This document shows, one piece after another, positions 1-6,949 of a stretch of 64,000 nt of DNA; the first letter of the stretch is position 1; each line of letters begins with the position of its first letter. Position numbers and translations under genes: made by a program. The stretch is from [Phormidium] sp. LEGE 05292. Its GTDB lineage: Bacteria > Cyanobacteriota > Cyanobacteriia > Cyanobacteriales > Aerosakkonemataceae. The notes under the pieces are model-generated. The model saw only the letters and a program-made list of their open reading frames with translations. It ran no database searches and had not been told where the DNA came from. The stretch lies in contig NZ_JADEWG010000009.1 of NCBI RefSeq assembly GCF_015207735.1, forward strand, positions 1 through 64,000, given 5' to 3'.

Positions 1-1
1 C

Positions 2-613
2 AAAAACTCCAAAGCAGCTATTAAGCGTCAAGTAGTTGCGCTCGTCATGGTAGGTTATCGCAATGCTTCCTTGCTGGTATCCCGTCGCGGCATCTTGGAT
101 AAAGGTAAAACAACCAACTTGGGCATGTCTAGAATGGTTGAGCTAGTCATGGAACGCACGGCGGGACTAACATCCTCCCAATTAGTTCCGGCGATATTGG
201 CAGCAGGAAATCATCCAAAACCACAACATTTTCTCAAGTTAGTTAGCGGTAGCGAGCGATCGATCCGCGATACCGAGATAGAGAAGATAATATCTGCGGT
301 AGAATCTGCCAGGACAGAGTATGCAACCTCACTTGCCTCATGGTTAAAGGAAGTGTTGCCACCTAGTAGTGAATTAGACGAAGCTATTGTCTGCGGTGGC
401 ACAACAGATTATTTGCACGAAGAACTAAATGCGATATTTCCCGGAACACCTGTAACGTGGCATGGCGGGGTAGAAATCCCCACATCGCTAAACGAACAAT
501 GGTTGGGTACTCGCTTGGCAGATGTATGGGCACTGTCAGTTTACCACGCAGCCAAGGTGAAGGCACTGGCTAAGTTGCAAGAACAGGAAAAGGAGGCGGT
601 GGTAAATGGCTAA
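2..613 (+). CDS. Actin-like plasmid partition ATPase (ParM/StbA family), C-terminal part
   Basis: The frame is open from the window edge, so the start lies upstream and only the C-terminal ~203 residues are here. The block ending in CGGTTDYLHEEL resembles the adenosine-binding part of the second actin-like subdomain (Gly-Gly turn followed by a short helix). The early ALVMVGYRN stretch fits the strand that binds the second phosphate loop. ParM-like proteins form filaments that push plasmid copies apart. The next gene overlaps it by 8 bp, the usual parM-parR arrangement. Family is inferred from these motifs; the N-terminal nucleotide-binding half cannot be seen. Confidence 0.65.
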   Translation, partial: KNSKAAIKRQVVALVMVGYRNASLLVSRRGILDKGKTTNLGMSRMVELVMERTAGLTSSQLVPAILAAGNHPKPQHFLKLVSGSERSIRDTEIEKIISAVESARTEYATSLASWLKEVLPPSSELDEAIVCGGTTDYLHEELNAIFPGTPVTWHGGVEIPTSLNEQWLGTRLADVWALSVYHAAKVKALAKLQEQEKEAVVNG

Positions 614-1061
614 CCGAAAAAAAGATTTGACCTGGCGTTATCAACCATCTGTTGATTCGGATAAAGCAAAGTTACTCAGTTACATCCAGAATCAAAAGCT
701 GCATCCAAATCAAGACAAAACAGCAATGATTATCAATGCTCTGACTTCATACTATATGCCAGTAGCATTGCACAGCGAGGGCAGTTATTCGCAGGAAACT
801 TTGGAATTGCTACTGCTAGATTCAGCAATGGCTTTTGCCAATCAACTCAAGTATTTATGTGCCGTATTGAATGTAGAACCAATGCGGGTAGGCAGCGTTT
901 TGTGCAGTGCTTTTCCCATATCGAATCCAGACTACAAGCAAGCCAAAGTTTCAGATGCAGCACGGAATGAAATTGTGGATGAATTGGATGATTTTGACCC
1001 ACAAGCTTGGAATTTGTCAGGAATCACAACTGACAGCGAAACTTTTGAATTTATTAATTAG
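606..1061 (+). CDS. Possible ParR-type partition adaptor
   Basis: This is a 151-residue protein with a basic N-terminus (ANRKKDLTWRYQP), a helical middle and an acidic C-terminal tail (DELDDFDP). It starts 8 bp inside the actin-like gene, behind the GGAGGCGG ribosome site. In ParMRC systems the gene directly after the actin encodes a small DNA-binding adaptor that couples the centromere to the filament. Position, size and charge pattern fit that role. No ribbon-helix-helix motif is clear by eye, so the function is inferred mainly from context. Confidence 0.55.
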   Translation: MANRKKDLTWRYQPSVDSDKAKLLSYIQNQKLHPNQDKTAMIINALTSYYMPVALHSEGSYSQETLELLLLDSAMAFANQLKYLCAVLNVEPMRVGSVLCSAFPISNPDYKQAKVSDAARNEIVDELDDFDPQAWNLSGITTDSETFEFIN

Positions 1062-1072
1062 GAGAGAAGTTG

Positions 1073-1822
1073 ATGGCAAGAATACACTTAATTGATGGAG
1101 AAAAAGGCGGCGTTGGAAAATCATTATTTGCCCGCGTTATGGTGCAGTATTGTATTGAAAATAAGATAGAACACGCCTTAATAGATGCTGATATCACCAA
1201 TCAAGATGTGAAGCGGTTCTATCACTATGCCGTTAATGCAGAATTTTCCGAAGCTCTGAATAAGGGAAATAAAGCTGACATTATTTTTGAGTTAGCTAGG
1301 GAAAAAGCGGTAATTGTTAACCTTCCGGCTAATGTATTTCCCTTGGTAAATAACTGGGTTACAAAGGGGAGATTGCTGGATGTGGCTGATAAATACGGTG
1401 TTGATGTGTGCAAGTGGTTTATCTGCGATGGTGGATTTGAATCGATCGAGTTATTCTATCAATCAATGGAGCAATACAAAGACAAAATGCTGCACGTTTT
1501 TGTCCGAAATTTAGGAAAAACGGACGACTGGAGTTTTTTAGAAAGCGAATCTAAGTATCAAGAATTGAAAGATAAGTACAAAAAGACTTTGCAAGTTATT
1601 GATTTTCCATTGCTGTATCCAGGTGATAGATATTTCATCGACTCGAACAAATTCAAATTCAATGACCCTCAAATTGAAGAGAAGATGCCAATTATGTCCC
1701 AACAGCGATTGATGACATTTCTCGAAGATTCCTACTTGCAAATTGCGGTTACAGAACTATGGACACCGGATAAGCAACCTAAAAAAGCTGAGAAGGAAAA
1801 AGCAGTAACTTCTAGTAAGTGA
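1073..1822 (+). CDS. MobD/ParA-like P-loop ATPase
   Basis: The N-terminus reads IHLIDGEKGGVGKS, a deviant Walker A box of the MinD/ParA superfamily with the signature lysine before GGVGKS. ALIDADITNQD follows, as the Walker A-prime aspartate strand. About 249 residues. I place the start at ATG 1073, 6 bases after GGAGAG, rather than at the in-frame TTG at 1070. Relatives include MobD/StbC-type proteins of plasmid transfer and stability loci, which lack the DNA-binding part of true ParA. It sits in one operon with the actin-like and ParR-like genes, so a role in plasmid maintenance or mobilisation is likely; the exact role is open. Confidence 0.65.
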   Translation: MARIHLIDGEKGGVGKSLFARVMVQYCIENKIEHALIDADITNQDVKRFYHYAVNAEFSEALNKGNKADIIFELAREKAVIVNLPANVFPLVNNWVTKGRLLDVADKYGVDVCKWFICDGGFESIELFYQSMEQYKDKMLHVFVRNLGKTDDWSFLESESKYQELKDKYKKTLQVIDFPLLYPGDRYFIDSNKFKFNDPQIEEKMPIMSQQRLMTFLEDSYLQIAVTELWTPDKQPKKAEKEKAVTSSK

Positions 1823-2703
1823 GCCAAATGTACCAAATCAATCCGATACGCGATACCGCTGCGACTCTCAACTGTGATGTTACCCAGGATGGACAATATC
1901 TAGGACGGCTGTATGTATTTCCAACCACTAATCCCAACTTCATAGCAATGGGAATTGAGAAAGAGTGGTTTTTAGCTCATGCAGAAGGAGAGTTTGTTAT
2001 TAGCGGTTACATTAATACTAATGGACAGTGGAGTTTATCACCTCACCAAAGCTTGCAATTGTCAGAGGAGTATACCGCTCAATCTGCAATATTTGACCGA
2101 GTATTTAGCCCAGAATACATTCAAGATGTACTGGTATCCCTATCTTTGGCTGTAAAAGATATGGCGGTTGCAAATCATAGTAGTAGCAATGGTAATGGAG
2201 AATCTGGTGAGGGTCAACTAATGAAGTTTGACAATAAATTAATGGCTGATTGGAATGTGATGATTCCCCATCTCGATGTGTTAAGAGAATTGCTAGTTCA
2301 TGAAGTTGAACAAGAAGCGTTTTTCGATCAATTTGAAGAAAAACAACCCAACGAATTAGCGGCAGAAACTGAACGTCTTAAGGTTCAAGATACTTTAATT
2401 GACGCAGTTTTGCAAGAATACCAGGAACAAGAAACAACAGAATTTGTACTGCCACCTTTTGGCATTGTAACAGTTCACGCGGAAGAGGAATATTTTGTAC
2501 TGCGTTTTGAGAATGACGGACAGACAATACTGGTTGCTAGCTTAGATGGGGAAGTCATCGAAGAACTTTCACAGAATGATGCTGCCAAATTCGAGGAGGT
2601 TTTGAAGCAGTCGGAAGTAGAGATAACTAAATGGCTTGATACGAATAGCAATCTAATCGGTCAAAAAAGTAAACAAGTGCAGGATGTGGAATATGGTGAT
2701 TAA
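1819..2703 (+). CDS. Hypothetical plasmid protein in partition operon
   Basis: This is a 294-residue acidic protein. Its GTG start overlaps the previous stop as GTGA, so the two are translationally coupled; ATG 1828 is a second possible start. The C-terminal part (from about residue 200) has alternating strand-like segments such as EEEYFVLRFENDG and ILVASLDGEV. A poly-Ser/Asn linker lies near residue 120. I recognise no family. Its position inside a tightly packed operon suggests a role in segregation or transfer. Confidence 0.6.
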   Translation: MSQMYQINPIRDTAATLNCDVTQDGQYLGRLYVFPTTNPNFIAMGIEKEWFLAHAEGEFVISGYINTNGQWSLSPHQSLQLSEEYTAQSAIFDRVFSPEYIQDVLVSLSLAVKDMAVANHSSSNGNGESGEGQLMKFDNKLMADWNVMIPHLDVLRELLVHEVEQEAFFDQFEEKQPNELAAETERLKVQDTLIDAVLQEYQEQETTEFVLPPFGIVTVHAEEEYFVLRFENDGQTILVASLDGEVIEELSQNDAAKFEEVLKQSEVEITKWLDTNSNLIGQKSKQVQDVEYGD

Positions 2704-3358
2704 TTTTAAAGAAGGCGTACAAGCCAGAAATGAAAATGCTCTGTTGCAGTTATTGGCAGATAAGGATGCTGAGTATCAAAAGCGGGTACTAGCAGTAGCA
2801 GTTGAATATGGTTTGAAAACAAACGACCCCCTGTTCCTAGTGATGTTAGCGACAGGACAATTGCAAGTAATTTTAGAAGATAAACCGCACGAACTAAGTG
2901 CTTTGTTTGATAGGTGGACTGAAGCCATTCACGACCAATTAGAAACAGCAAAGCGTATTGCTACTAAGGGTCAAGAAATCGAAATTCGCAAAATGGTAGA
3001 CCGATTGATTGCTTATTGTTCTGCCAAAGAACGCAGTCGTCTTTCGTTAATGTTACCTGCTTTTGGGTTGTTTGTGGCGGCAATGGGATTGGGTTTTCTA
3101 GGCGGAATGGCTGTTCCAATTTGGTTGGAAGGTGGTTATGCGCCAGGACAAAAAATCACAATGGATGCAGCTGAAAGTTTACGCTGGGCACAAAGTCCTC
3201 AAGGTCAGTTGGCAAGAAATATTGTGACTTGGAATTCTGAAAGTTTAGCTAATTTGAATTGTACCAAATTAGCTGCTCAACAATCGTTGGTAGCTAAAGA
3301 AAAGGGAAAAGCAGCTGTGTCTCAATACTGTTTATTACGAGTAAAACCAGTTCAATAA
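2684..3358 (+). CDS. Single-span membrane protein, possibly DUF6753-like
   Basis: This is a 224-residue protein overlapping the previous gene by 20 bp; ATG 2693 would shorten the overlap. The N-terminal ~125 residues are helical and charged (LATGQLQVILEDKPHEL). A strong membrane segment at about 122-145 (LMLPAFGLFVAAMGLGFLGG) follows, then a ~75-residue domain with three Cys. From memory it resembles cyanobacterial DUF6753 proteins of plasmids, but I could not search. An RNA- or DNA-transfer role is only a guess from the neighbours. Confidence 0.55.
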   Translation: MWNMVINFKEGVQARNENALLQLLADKDAEYQKRVLAVAVEYGLKTNDPLFLVMLATGQLQVILEDKPHELSALFDRWTEAIHDQLETAKRIATKGQEIEIRKMVDRLIAYCSAKERSRLSLMLPAFGLFVAAMGLGFLGGMAVPIWLEGGYAPGQKITMDAAESLRWAQSPQGQLARNIVTWNSESLANLNCTKLAAQQSLVAKEKGKAAVSQYCLLRVKPVQ

Positions 3359-3371
3359 AGGAGTAATTGTG

Positions 3372-3599
3372 ATGAAAAGTGAAAGTAAGTTGATGCGAGT
3401 GTTGGGGAGAGTACAGGATATCTGTGGATGGGTGCTCGCAGTTAGTATGGCTATTTTGGCAATCGTGCTAATGTTTTTCTTGCCCCTGCGTGCGGCTTTG
3501 TTTGGGTTAATTGCAATCGGTGTTTGTCCCAGAGTGAATCTTCCTGATACTGTGAGGGTTGTGGTGGCAATTGTCGCTTTGATTGGTTTGAGTGTTTGA
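3372..3599 (+). CDS. Small two-span membrane protein
   Basis: This is a 75-residue protein, mostly hydrophobic, with two membrane segments (about residues 18-40 and 42-74). AAGGAG at 3358-3363 is a good ribosome site for ATG 3372 (spacing 8) or for the GTG three bases earlier. It is the last gene of the operon that begins with the actin-like gene, and a strong hairpin follows its stop. Family unknown. Small membrane proteins of this type are common in plasmid transfer or toxin loci, but nothing here decides between these. Confidence 0.5.
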   Translation: MKSESKLMRVLGRVQDICGWVLAVSMAILAIVLMFFLPLRAALFGLIAIGVCPRVNLPDTVRVVVAIVALIGLSV

Positions 3600-3616
3600 G
3601 TATTGTTGGTTTCTAT

Positions 3617-3648
3617 GATAGCCGATACTACTTATATTATCGGCTATC
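3617..3648 (+). terminator. Hairpin after the partition operon
   Basis: Perfect 11-bp inverted repeat, GATAGCCGATA at 3617-3627 with its complement at 3638-3648 and a 10-base loop. It lies 17 bases after the last stop of the operon. There is no clear T-run, so termination may be weak or factor-dependent. Confidence 0.5.
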
Positions 3649-3767
3649 GTCAGCAACTTAGTTTATTACAATTAGTGAATCAGTTATCAAAACTGACACA
3701 AAATTCCATTAAATCTAAATTATTTAGTTGACCGCTCCCCATCAAGGTAACGTGCATTAATTTATCC

Positions 3768-3804
3768 ATAAAAAATCAAACCACTTCCCATTAGAGAAGC
3801 GGTT
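3768..3804 (-). terminator. Rho-independent terminator of the 3816-4088 gene
   Basis: Read on the minus strand, AACCGCTTC pairs with GAAGTGGTT across a short loop, and T-rich GATTTTTT follows. One pair is G-U and works only in the minus-strand RNA, which gives the direction and supports a real minus-strand gene upstream. Confidence 0.65.
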
Positions 3805-3815
3805 AAATAAAGTTA

Positions 3816-4088
3816 TTAAATATACTGGTGATAGCCCAAGATACCTCTATATTCGTAAATATCAGGATATCCTTTATGTTCGTCGCCCAGAGTGCATTTA
3901 CCTAAGTAGAATGCGATGTGGTCTGAGTTCCAGTCAAAGCTACCATCAGAACAGCGATAAAACCGAGTTTCGAGCCAGTTCTTACGGCGAAAACTTAGCC
4001 CGTATTGGTTAAACTGCAATGCAGGTGCAAAGCAATTACCAGAACAATTAGAAAACCAAATTCCCAATAATTTGAAATTAAATTGCAT
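3816..4088 (-). CDS. Hypothetical 90-residue protein
   Basis: The reading frame encodes an aromatic-rich protein with three well-spaced Cys and many Tyr and Trp, for example WLETRFYRCSDGSFDW and YPDIYEYRGILGY. A minus-strand terminator directly follows it, which supports transcription in this direction. No clear ribosome site precedes the ATG. I do not recognise the family. It may be a secreted or small structured domain, or a remnant of a longer protein. Confidence 0.45.
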   Translation of the reverse strand: MQFNFKLLGIWFSNCSGNCFAPALQFNQYGLSFRRKNWLETRFYRCSDGSFDWNSDHIAFYLGKCTLGDEHKGYPDIYEYRGILGYHQYI

Positions 4089-4155
4089 AAGTTTTGTATA
4101 TTTTGGATAACTTGTTCAGTTTTCTTTACCCCGTTAGGGGAGATTGTTGTCACTT

Positions 4156-4192
4156 GAAGCATAAATTGGCGTGAAACGCCAATTTATGCTTC
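4156..4192. repeat. Perfect 16-bp inverted repeat
   Basis: GAAGCATAAATTGGCG at 4156-4171 pairs exactly with 4177-4192 around the loop TGAAA. The right arm is one copy of the iterated word described for this block, so the palindrome is two copies of that word facing each other. Confidence 0.7.
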
Positions 4193-4539
4193 ATAAGTGG
4201 GTAAGCCAATTTATACTTCACAATTCATTTTTTGAGTAATAGATGTCTCAAATGCTCTCCATATAAGCTTTTGATTTAAATACTGCTGTTGACAACTCCC
4301 AAAACTATAGCTCTCCTGTTAGTAAATTTTTGCTGTGGAAGATAATAGTTCAAAAAAAGTTTTTGTGTACAAAAACTTCTTTTGAACCATATCTTGGCTG
4401 TTTTAAACCATATATTGGCACAAAAGTTCCCATATAACGGGCAAAAAAATAATATTTCTGACTTTTTTATTTTCCTTTTAGCTAGGAAACTTATAGCCAC
4501 TTTATCATGCAAAATTTGAACTCTAGCCAAGATTTGATA

Positions 4540-4574
4540 CAAAGTTTCAGACGGCTAAACCGTCTGAAACTTTG
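4540..4574. repeat. Perfect 15-bp inverted repeat
   Basis: CAAAGTTTCAGACGG at 4540-4554 pairs exactly with 4560-4574 around CTAAA. There is no gene directly on either side and no T-run, so it looks like a structural or regulatory hairpin, not a simple terminator. The loop plus GG recurs just downstream as CGGTTTAGCC near 4586. Confidence 0.65.
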
Positions 4575-4656
4575 TATTTCCGTGGCGGTTTAGCCAGTTT
4601 ATGATTCACAAACTACGCCATTTTATGTTGCAAGTGACAATTGTATTTATGCTGAA

Positions 4657-4692
4657 AAAAAGCTAGCCCGCCCTCATCGTAAGAGCGGGTAT
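4657..4692 (-). terminator. Rho-independent terminator of the 4700-5011 gene
   Basis: On the minus strand CCCGCTC pairs with a GC-rich GAGGGCGGG arm a few bases later, followed by CTAGC and a run of seven T. It begins right after the stop of the gene. Confidence 0.7.
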
Positions 4693-4699
4693 AAGTTGG

Positions 4700-5011
4700 T
4701 TAAAATTCGTCAGCAGCTGCAACTTCTGGTTTGTTAGCTTTAGCAGCTTGGATGCGTTCGTAACGATCGCTAGAACGCTTACCAACTTCAATTAGTGTTA
4801 GTAGTTGATGGCATAATGTTAGCAATTCATCATCGCTAACTTCTTCAAGTTGCTGATACAGTTTGGCACGTACAGCTTTACCGTTATGAGATTCTACTGT
4901 ACCATCTGCTAATGCCTGGAAATAAAGGCGCGATTCTGCTAATTCCACAGCAGTATTTAGCAGTTTACGAGAATTGGTACGAACGCCCAAAGAACCTAAT
5001 GAAATAGCCAT
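4700..5011 (-). CDS. Hypothetical 103-residue plasmid protein
   Basis: This is a mostly helical, soluble protein (MAISLGSLGVRTNSRKLLN, then acidic helices LEEVSDDELLTLC). It has a conserved look, its own promoter region (about 150 bases before the next gene) and a strong terminator. The family is not recognised. A monocistronic, well-terminated small gene on a plasmid backbone may be highly expressed, but no function can be read from the sequence. Confidence 0.6.
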   Translation of the reverse strand: MAISLGSLGVRTNSRKLLNTAVELAESRLYFQALADGTVESHNGKAVRAKLYQQLEEVSDDELLTLCHQLLTLIEVGKRSSDRYERIQAAKANKPEVAAADEF

Positions 5012-5123
5012 AATGTTTGTCCGTTAATTAACTAATTTCAGTATTTTTTTGCCGTTAGGCATGGCTTGAAAAACCATTAATCAAGGCTTCTAAATGTCAA
5101 CCTTTACATCAATCTACAATTGA

Positions 5124-5157
5124 TAAAAAAACTGCTCCCTACAACCAGGGAGCAATG
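5124..5157 (-). terminator. Rho-independent terminator of the 5165-5872 gene
   Basis: On the minus strand GCTCCCT pairs with AGGGAGC around GGTTGT, followed by AGTTTTTT. Stem is perfect. Confidence 0.75.
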
Positions 5158-5164
5158 TTATTGG

Positions 5165-5872
5165 CTATGAAATTTCATCAATTGCAACCAATCTAACAAG
5201 TTGAGGAACTAGCAGTTTATGAGCAGTTTCTAGATTTTTCGTCATGCTAGAACGACCTTGAATATTATGATTAGCAGCTAGTTCTTTGAGCTTGGTCAGT
5301 GTTAATTGTTCCAGTTGTGACTCGGTAGCAATTGTCAAACCTGAACTATTGGATAAATGATTGGCTTCAGGTTCGTTACTTGGCTTGGAGAGTACCAACC
5401 ATTCTGCGACCTCAACAGCTACTTCATCGATTGATTCATCTGCAACTATCGCCTTAGTTGCTTGAATTGTTGTTGCTAAATCCAAAGAATCAGTAGAAGT
5501 TTCATCAGTTGACGATAGCTTTTGCAACAGTGCCTTAGTGCTATCTCTAACTACCTGCAAATTCGATAGACGTGCAGTTTTTAGCAGCTTTTGGTAAGTT
5601 GATAGAGGTGCATTAAATACCAAACTTGACCATCCGGTAGTCGCTATTGCATCTCCAACGCATTGCTGCGATAAAACAGTACCTTGATTTTCTACTAATT
5701 GCGCGATAATTTCTCTAATTGCAGTACGAGCGCATAATGGTGGAAATCGTAGACGACCTGCAATAATTGTTGCATTATTTTCTGCTAACTCAAATTCAAC
5801 TAAACTAAATTCTGCTAGTTTAATCGCTGCTTGACATTCGGTGACAATGGTGGGATTAGCGGTAGCAATCAT
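5165..5872 (-). CDS. Hypothetical protein with C-terminal SAP/Rho-N-like helix pair
   Basis: About 235 residues. The first ~100 residues are helical, a linker rich in Ser/Thr/Asp follows, and the last ~45 residues (LTLTKLKELAANHNIQG, then a Lys-containing helix) match the pattern of SAP or Rho N-terminal domains, which bind nucleic acid. I use ATG 5872, nine bases after AGAGGT, rather than TTG 5878. It lies in a group of single, well-terminated minus-strand plasmid genes. A DNA- or RNA-binding role is inferred from the C-terminal motif alone. Confidence 0.6.
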   Translation of the reverse strand: MIATANPTIVTECQAAIKLAEFSLVEFELAENNATIIAGRLRFPPLCARTAIREIIAQLVENQGTVLSQQCVGDAIATTGWSSLVFNAPLSTYQKLLKTARLSNLQVVRDSTKALLQKLSSTDETSTDSLDLATTIQATKAIVADESIDEVAVEVAEWLVLSKPSNEPEANHLSNSSGLTIATESQLEQLTLTKLKELAANHNIQGRSSMTKNLETAHKLLVPQLVRLVAIDEIS

Positions 5873-5929
5873 GTACAATTACCTCTGCTTGTTGTTCGAT
5901 AGACTTTGTGCGTTAGCACGCTTTACTTA

Positions 5930-6094
5930 TTACTCATAATGTTCTATCAATAGCCTAATTTGACGTTGTAATTTGTACAAATGTTGCGTTAACATTCTTC
6001 TGACGCGATGTTTTTTCTGGTGACGACGTTGGTAATAATAATGCCGGAATTCTTTAATTAATTGGTCGAGGCTTTTCTTTTTGTGATAGTTCAT
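5930..6094 (-). CDS. Small, very basic 54-residue protein
   Basis: An ATG at 6094 opens a frame ending at TAA 5930-5932. The product (starting MNYHKKKSLDQLIKEF) is extremely rich in Lys, Arg, His, Gln and Tyr, with KK and RR clusters over most of its length and no hydrophobic span. AGGT about nine bases upstream is a weak ribosome site. Such charge suggests nucleic-acid binding. It lies between two single-gene units, both on the same strand. It is too short for most automatic calls; I rate it as likely but unproven. Confidence 0.45.
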   Translation of the reverse strand: MNYHKKKSLDQLIKEFRHYYYQRRHQKKHRVRRMLTQHLYKLQRQIRLLIEHYE

Positions 6095-6107
6095 AAAAAA
6101 GTACCTA

Positions 6108-6152
6108 AAAAAACTTCCATTCCTACTGCGCGTGTGAACGCAGTGAGAATGG
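6108..6152 (-). terminator. Strong terminator of the 6161-6649 gene
   Basis: On the minus strand CCATTC..ACTGCG pairs with CGCAGT..GAATGG (two short internal mismatched bases), followed by AAGTTTTTTT. It directly follows the gene's stop. Confidence 0.75.
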
Positions 6153-6160
6153 ATAATTAA

Positions 6161-6649
6161 TTACAATTGAATAAAAGTTTCGCCTTGGATAACACGACGT
6201 AGGTTTTGGATAAATTCAGTTCGATTGGCTTGACTACCAACTTGGGCGACTACTGCACGATCTATTTGCAATGCTTGTAATAATGGTTGCAATAGTGCGA
6301 GTTTGGATTGCTTTTGGGCAACTGCATTACTGTTAGTGGTAGCATCGATACCAATGCACCATCCCCGCCAGAGAAATACAACATCTAGTCCATACACATA
6401 ATCGAGAATGATAGCAGCTGGTACGGCATCCCATTCCACAGCATATTTGCCATTTTTGGTATGCCGTCCGTATTCTGATAGCAGGTAAGGAAAAGCTTTT
6501 TTGAGACGCTGCCATCCGATTCTGGTAGCTTTGGCAACACGCACCAGTTGTCTAGTATCAAAGCGAACTGGTTTTGCACCTGCTGTAATTGCTAGTCGTT
6601 GCACAATGCTTTCTGCGGCAAAACTGTTGATTTTTGTGATTGTAGACAT
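6161..6649 (-). CDS. Hypothetical protein, about 162 residues
   Basis: The protein starts MSTITKINSFAAESIVQRL in this reading. The frame can be extended to GTG 6712, but that extra part would lie over an inverted repeat and has no ribosome site. Visible features are a Tyr/Trp-rich core (LSEYGRHTKNGKYAVEW, FLWRGWCIGID) and Gln-rich C-terminal helices. It has its own strong terminator. I do not recognise a family; repeats of 'Tyr-Gly-Leu-Asp-Val' type strands suggest a compact alpha/beta fold. Confidence 0.5.
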   Translation of the reverse strand: MSTITKINSFAAESIVQRLAITAGAKPVRFDTRQLVRVAKATRIGWQRLKKAFPYLLSEYGRHTKNGKYAVEWDAVPAAIILDYVYGLDVVFLWRGWCIGIDATTNSNAVAQKQSKLALLQPLLQALQIDRAVVAQVGSQANRTEFIQNLRRVIQGETFIQL

Positions 6650-6656
6650 GATTGAT

Positions 6657-6718
6657 AAACAAGTGAAATGTTTGATTACCAGCCGTTTTGGTGGCTGTGC
6701 TTGCTGTTTCACTTGTTT
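6657..6718. promoter_or_regulatory. 12-bp inverted repeat in the leader of the 6161-6649 gene
   Basis: AAACAAGTGAAA at 6657-6668 pairs exactly with 6707-6718, 38 bases apart, just before the chosen start. It may be an operator with two half-sites or an RNA leader structure. The remaining stretch to 6949 holds no gene that I can see; it must contain the promoter of the NACHT gene. Confidence 0.4.
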
Positions 6719-6949
6719 TCTTGCGTTAGCAATAACTAAGATATCTGTGGTAAGGGCAAGGTTTTATACTACTATCAGAGGATTTGTCTTATGTAACGCA
6801 ATGGAAGAATTATGATGGGAAGCCGTTACATAATACGATTTAAAAATGATCTTAATGGTAAGTTGGAGATAAGTCAGAGATTTCTTAGACCAAGCTTCTA
6901 AAAGTTATTGCTAGAGTAAAAGAATCCATAAATAATCTGAAAATTAATT

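Larger units (their letters stand above)
4150..4640. repeat. Gene-free block of iterated short repeats (origin- or operator-like)
   Basis: No convincing gene lies between 4089 and 4699. The core word GCCAATTTATGCTTCA recurs with variation on the plus strand near 4178, 4205, 4593 and 4617, and inverted at 4156-4170. A second pair, TTTTGAACCATATCTTGGC and TTTTAAACCATATATTGGC, lies near 4380 and 4410. The block is AT-rich and holds two perfect hairpins. Iterated words beside partition genes suggest a plasmid origin, a centromere or a control region; there is no direct evidence for which. Confidence 0.5.

Noticed and set aside
4276-4542. Minus-strand frame of 88 codons in the repeat block
   Set aside because: The product is a Phe/Lys-rich string from AT-rich DNA with repeats; no ribosome site and no protein-like pattern.
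6501-6815. Plus-strand frame of 104 codons
   Set aside because: Antisense to the 6161-6649 gene and crosses its leader repeat; no ribosome site.
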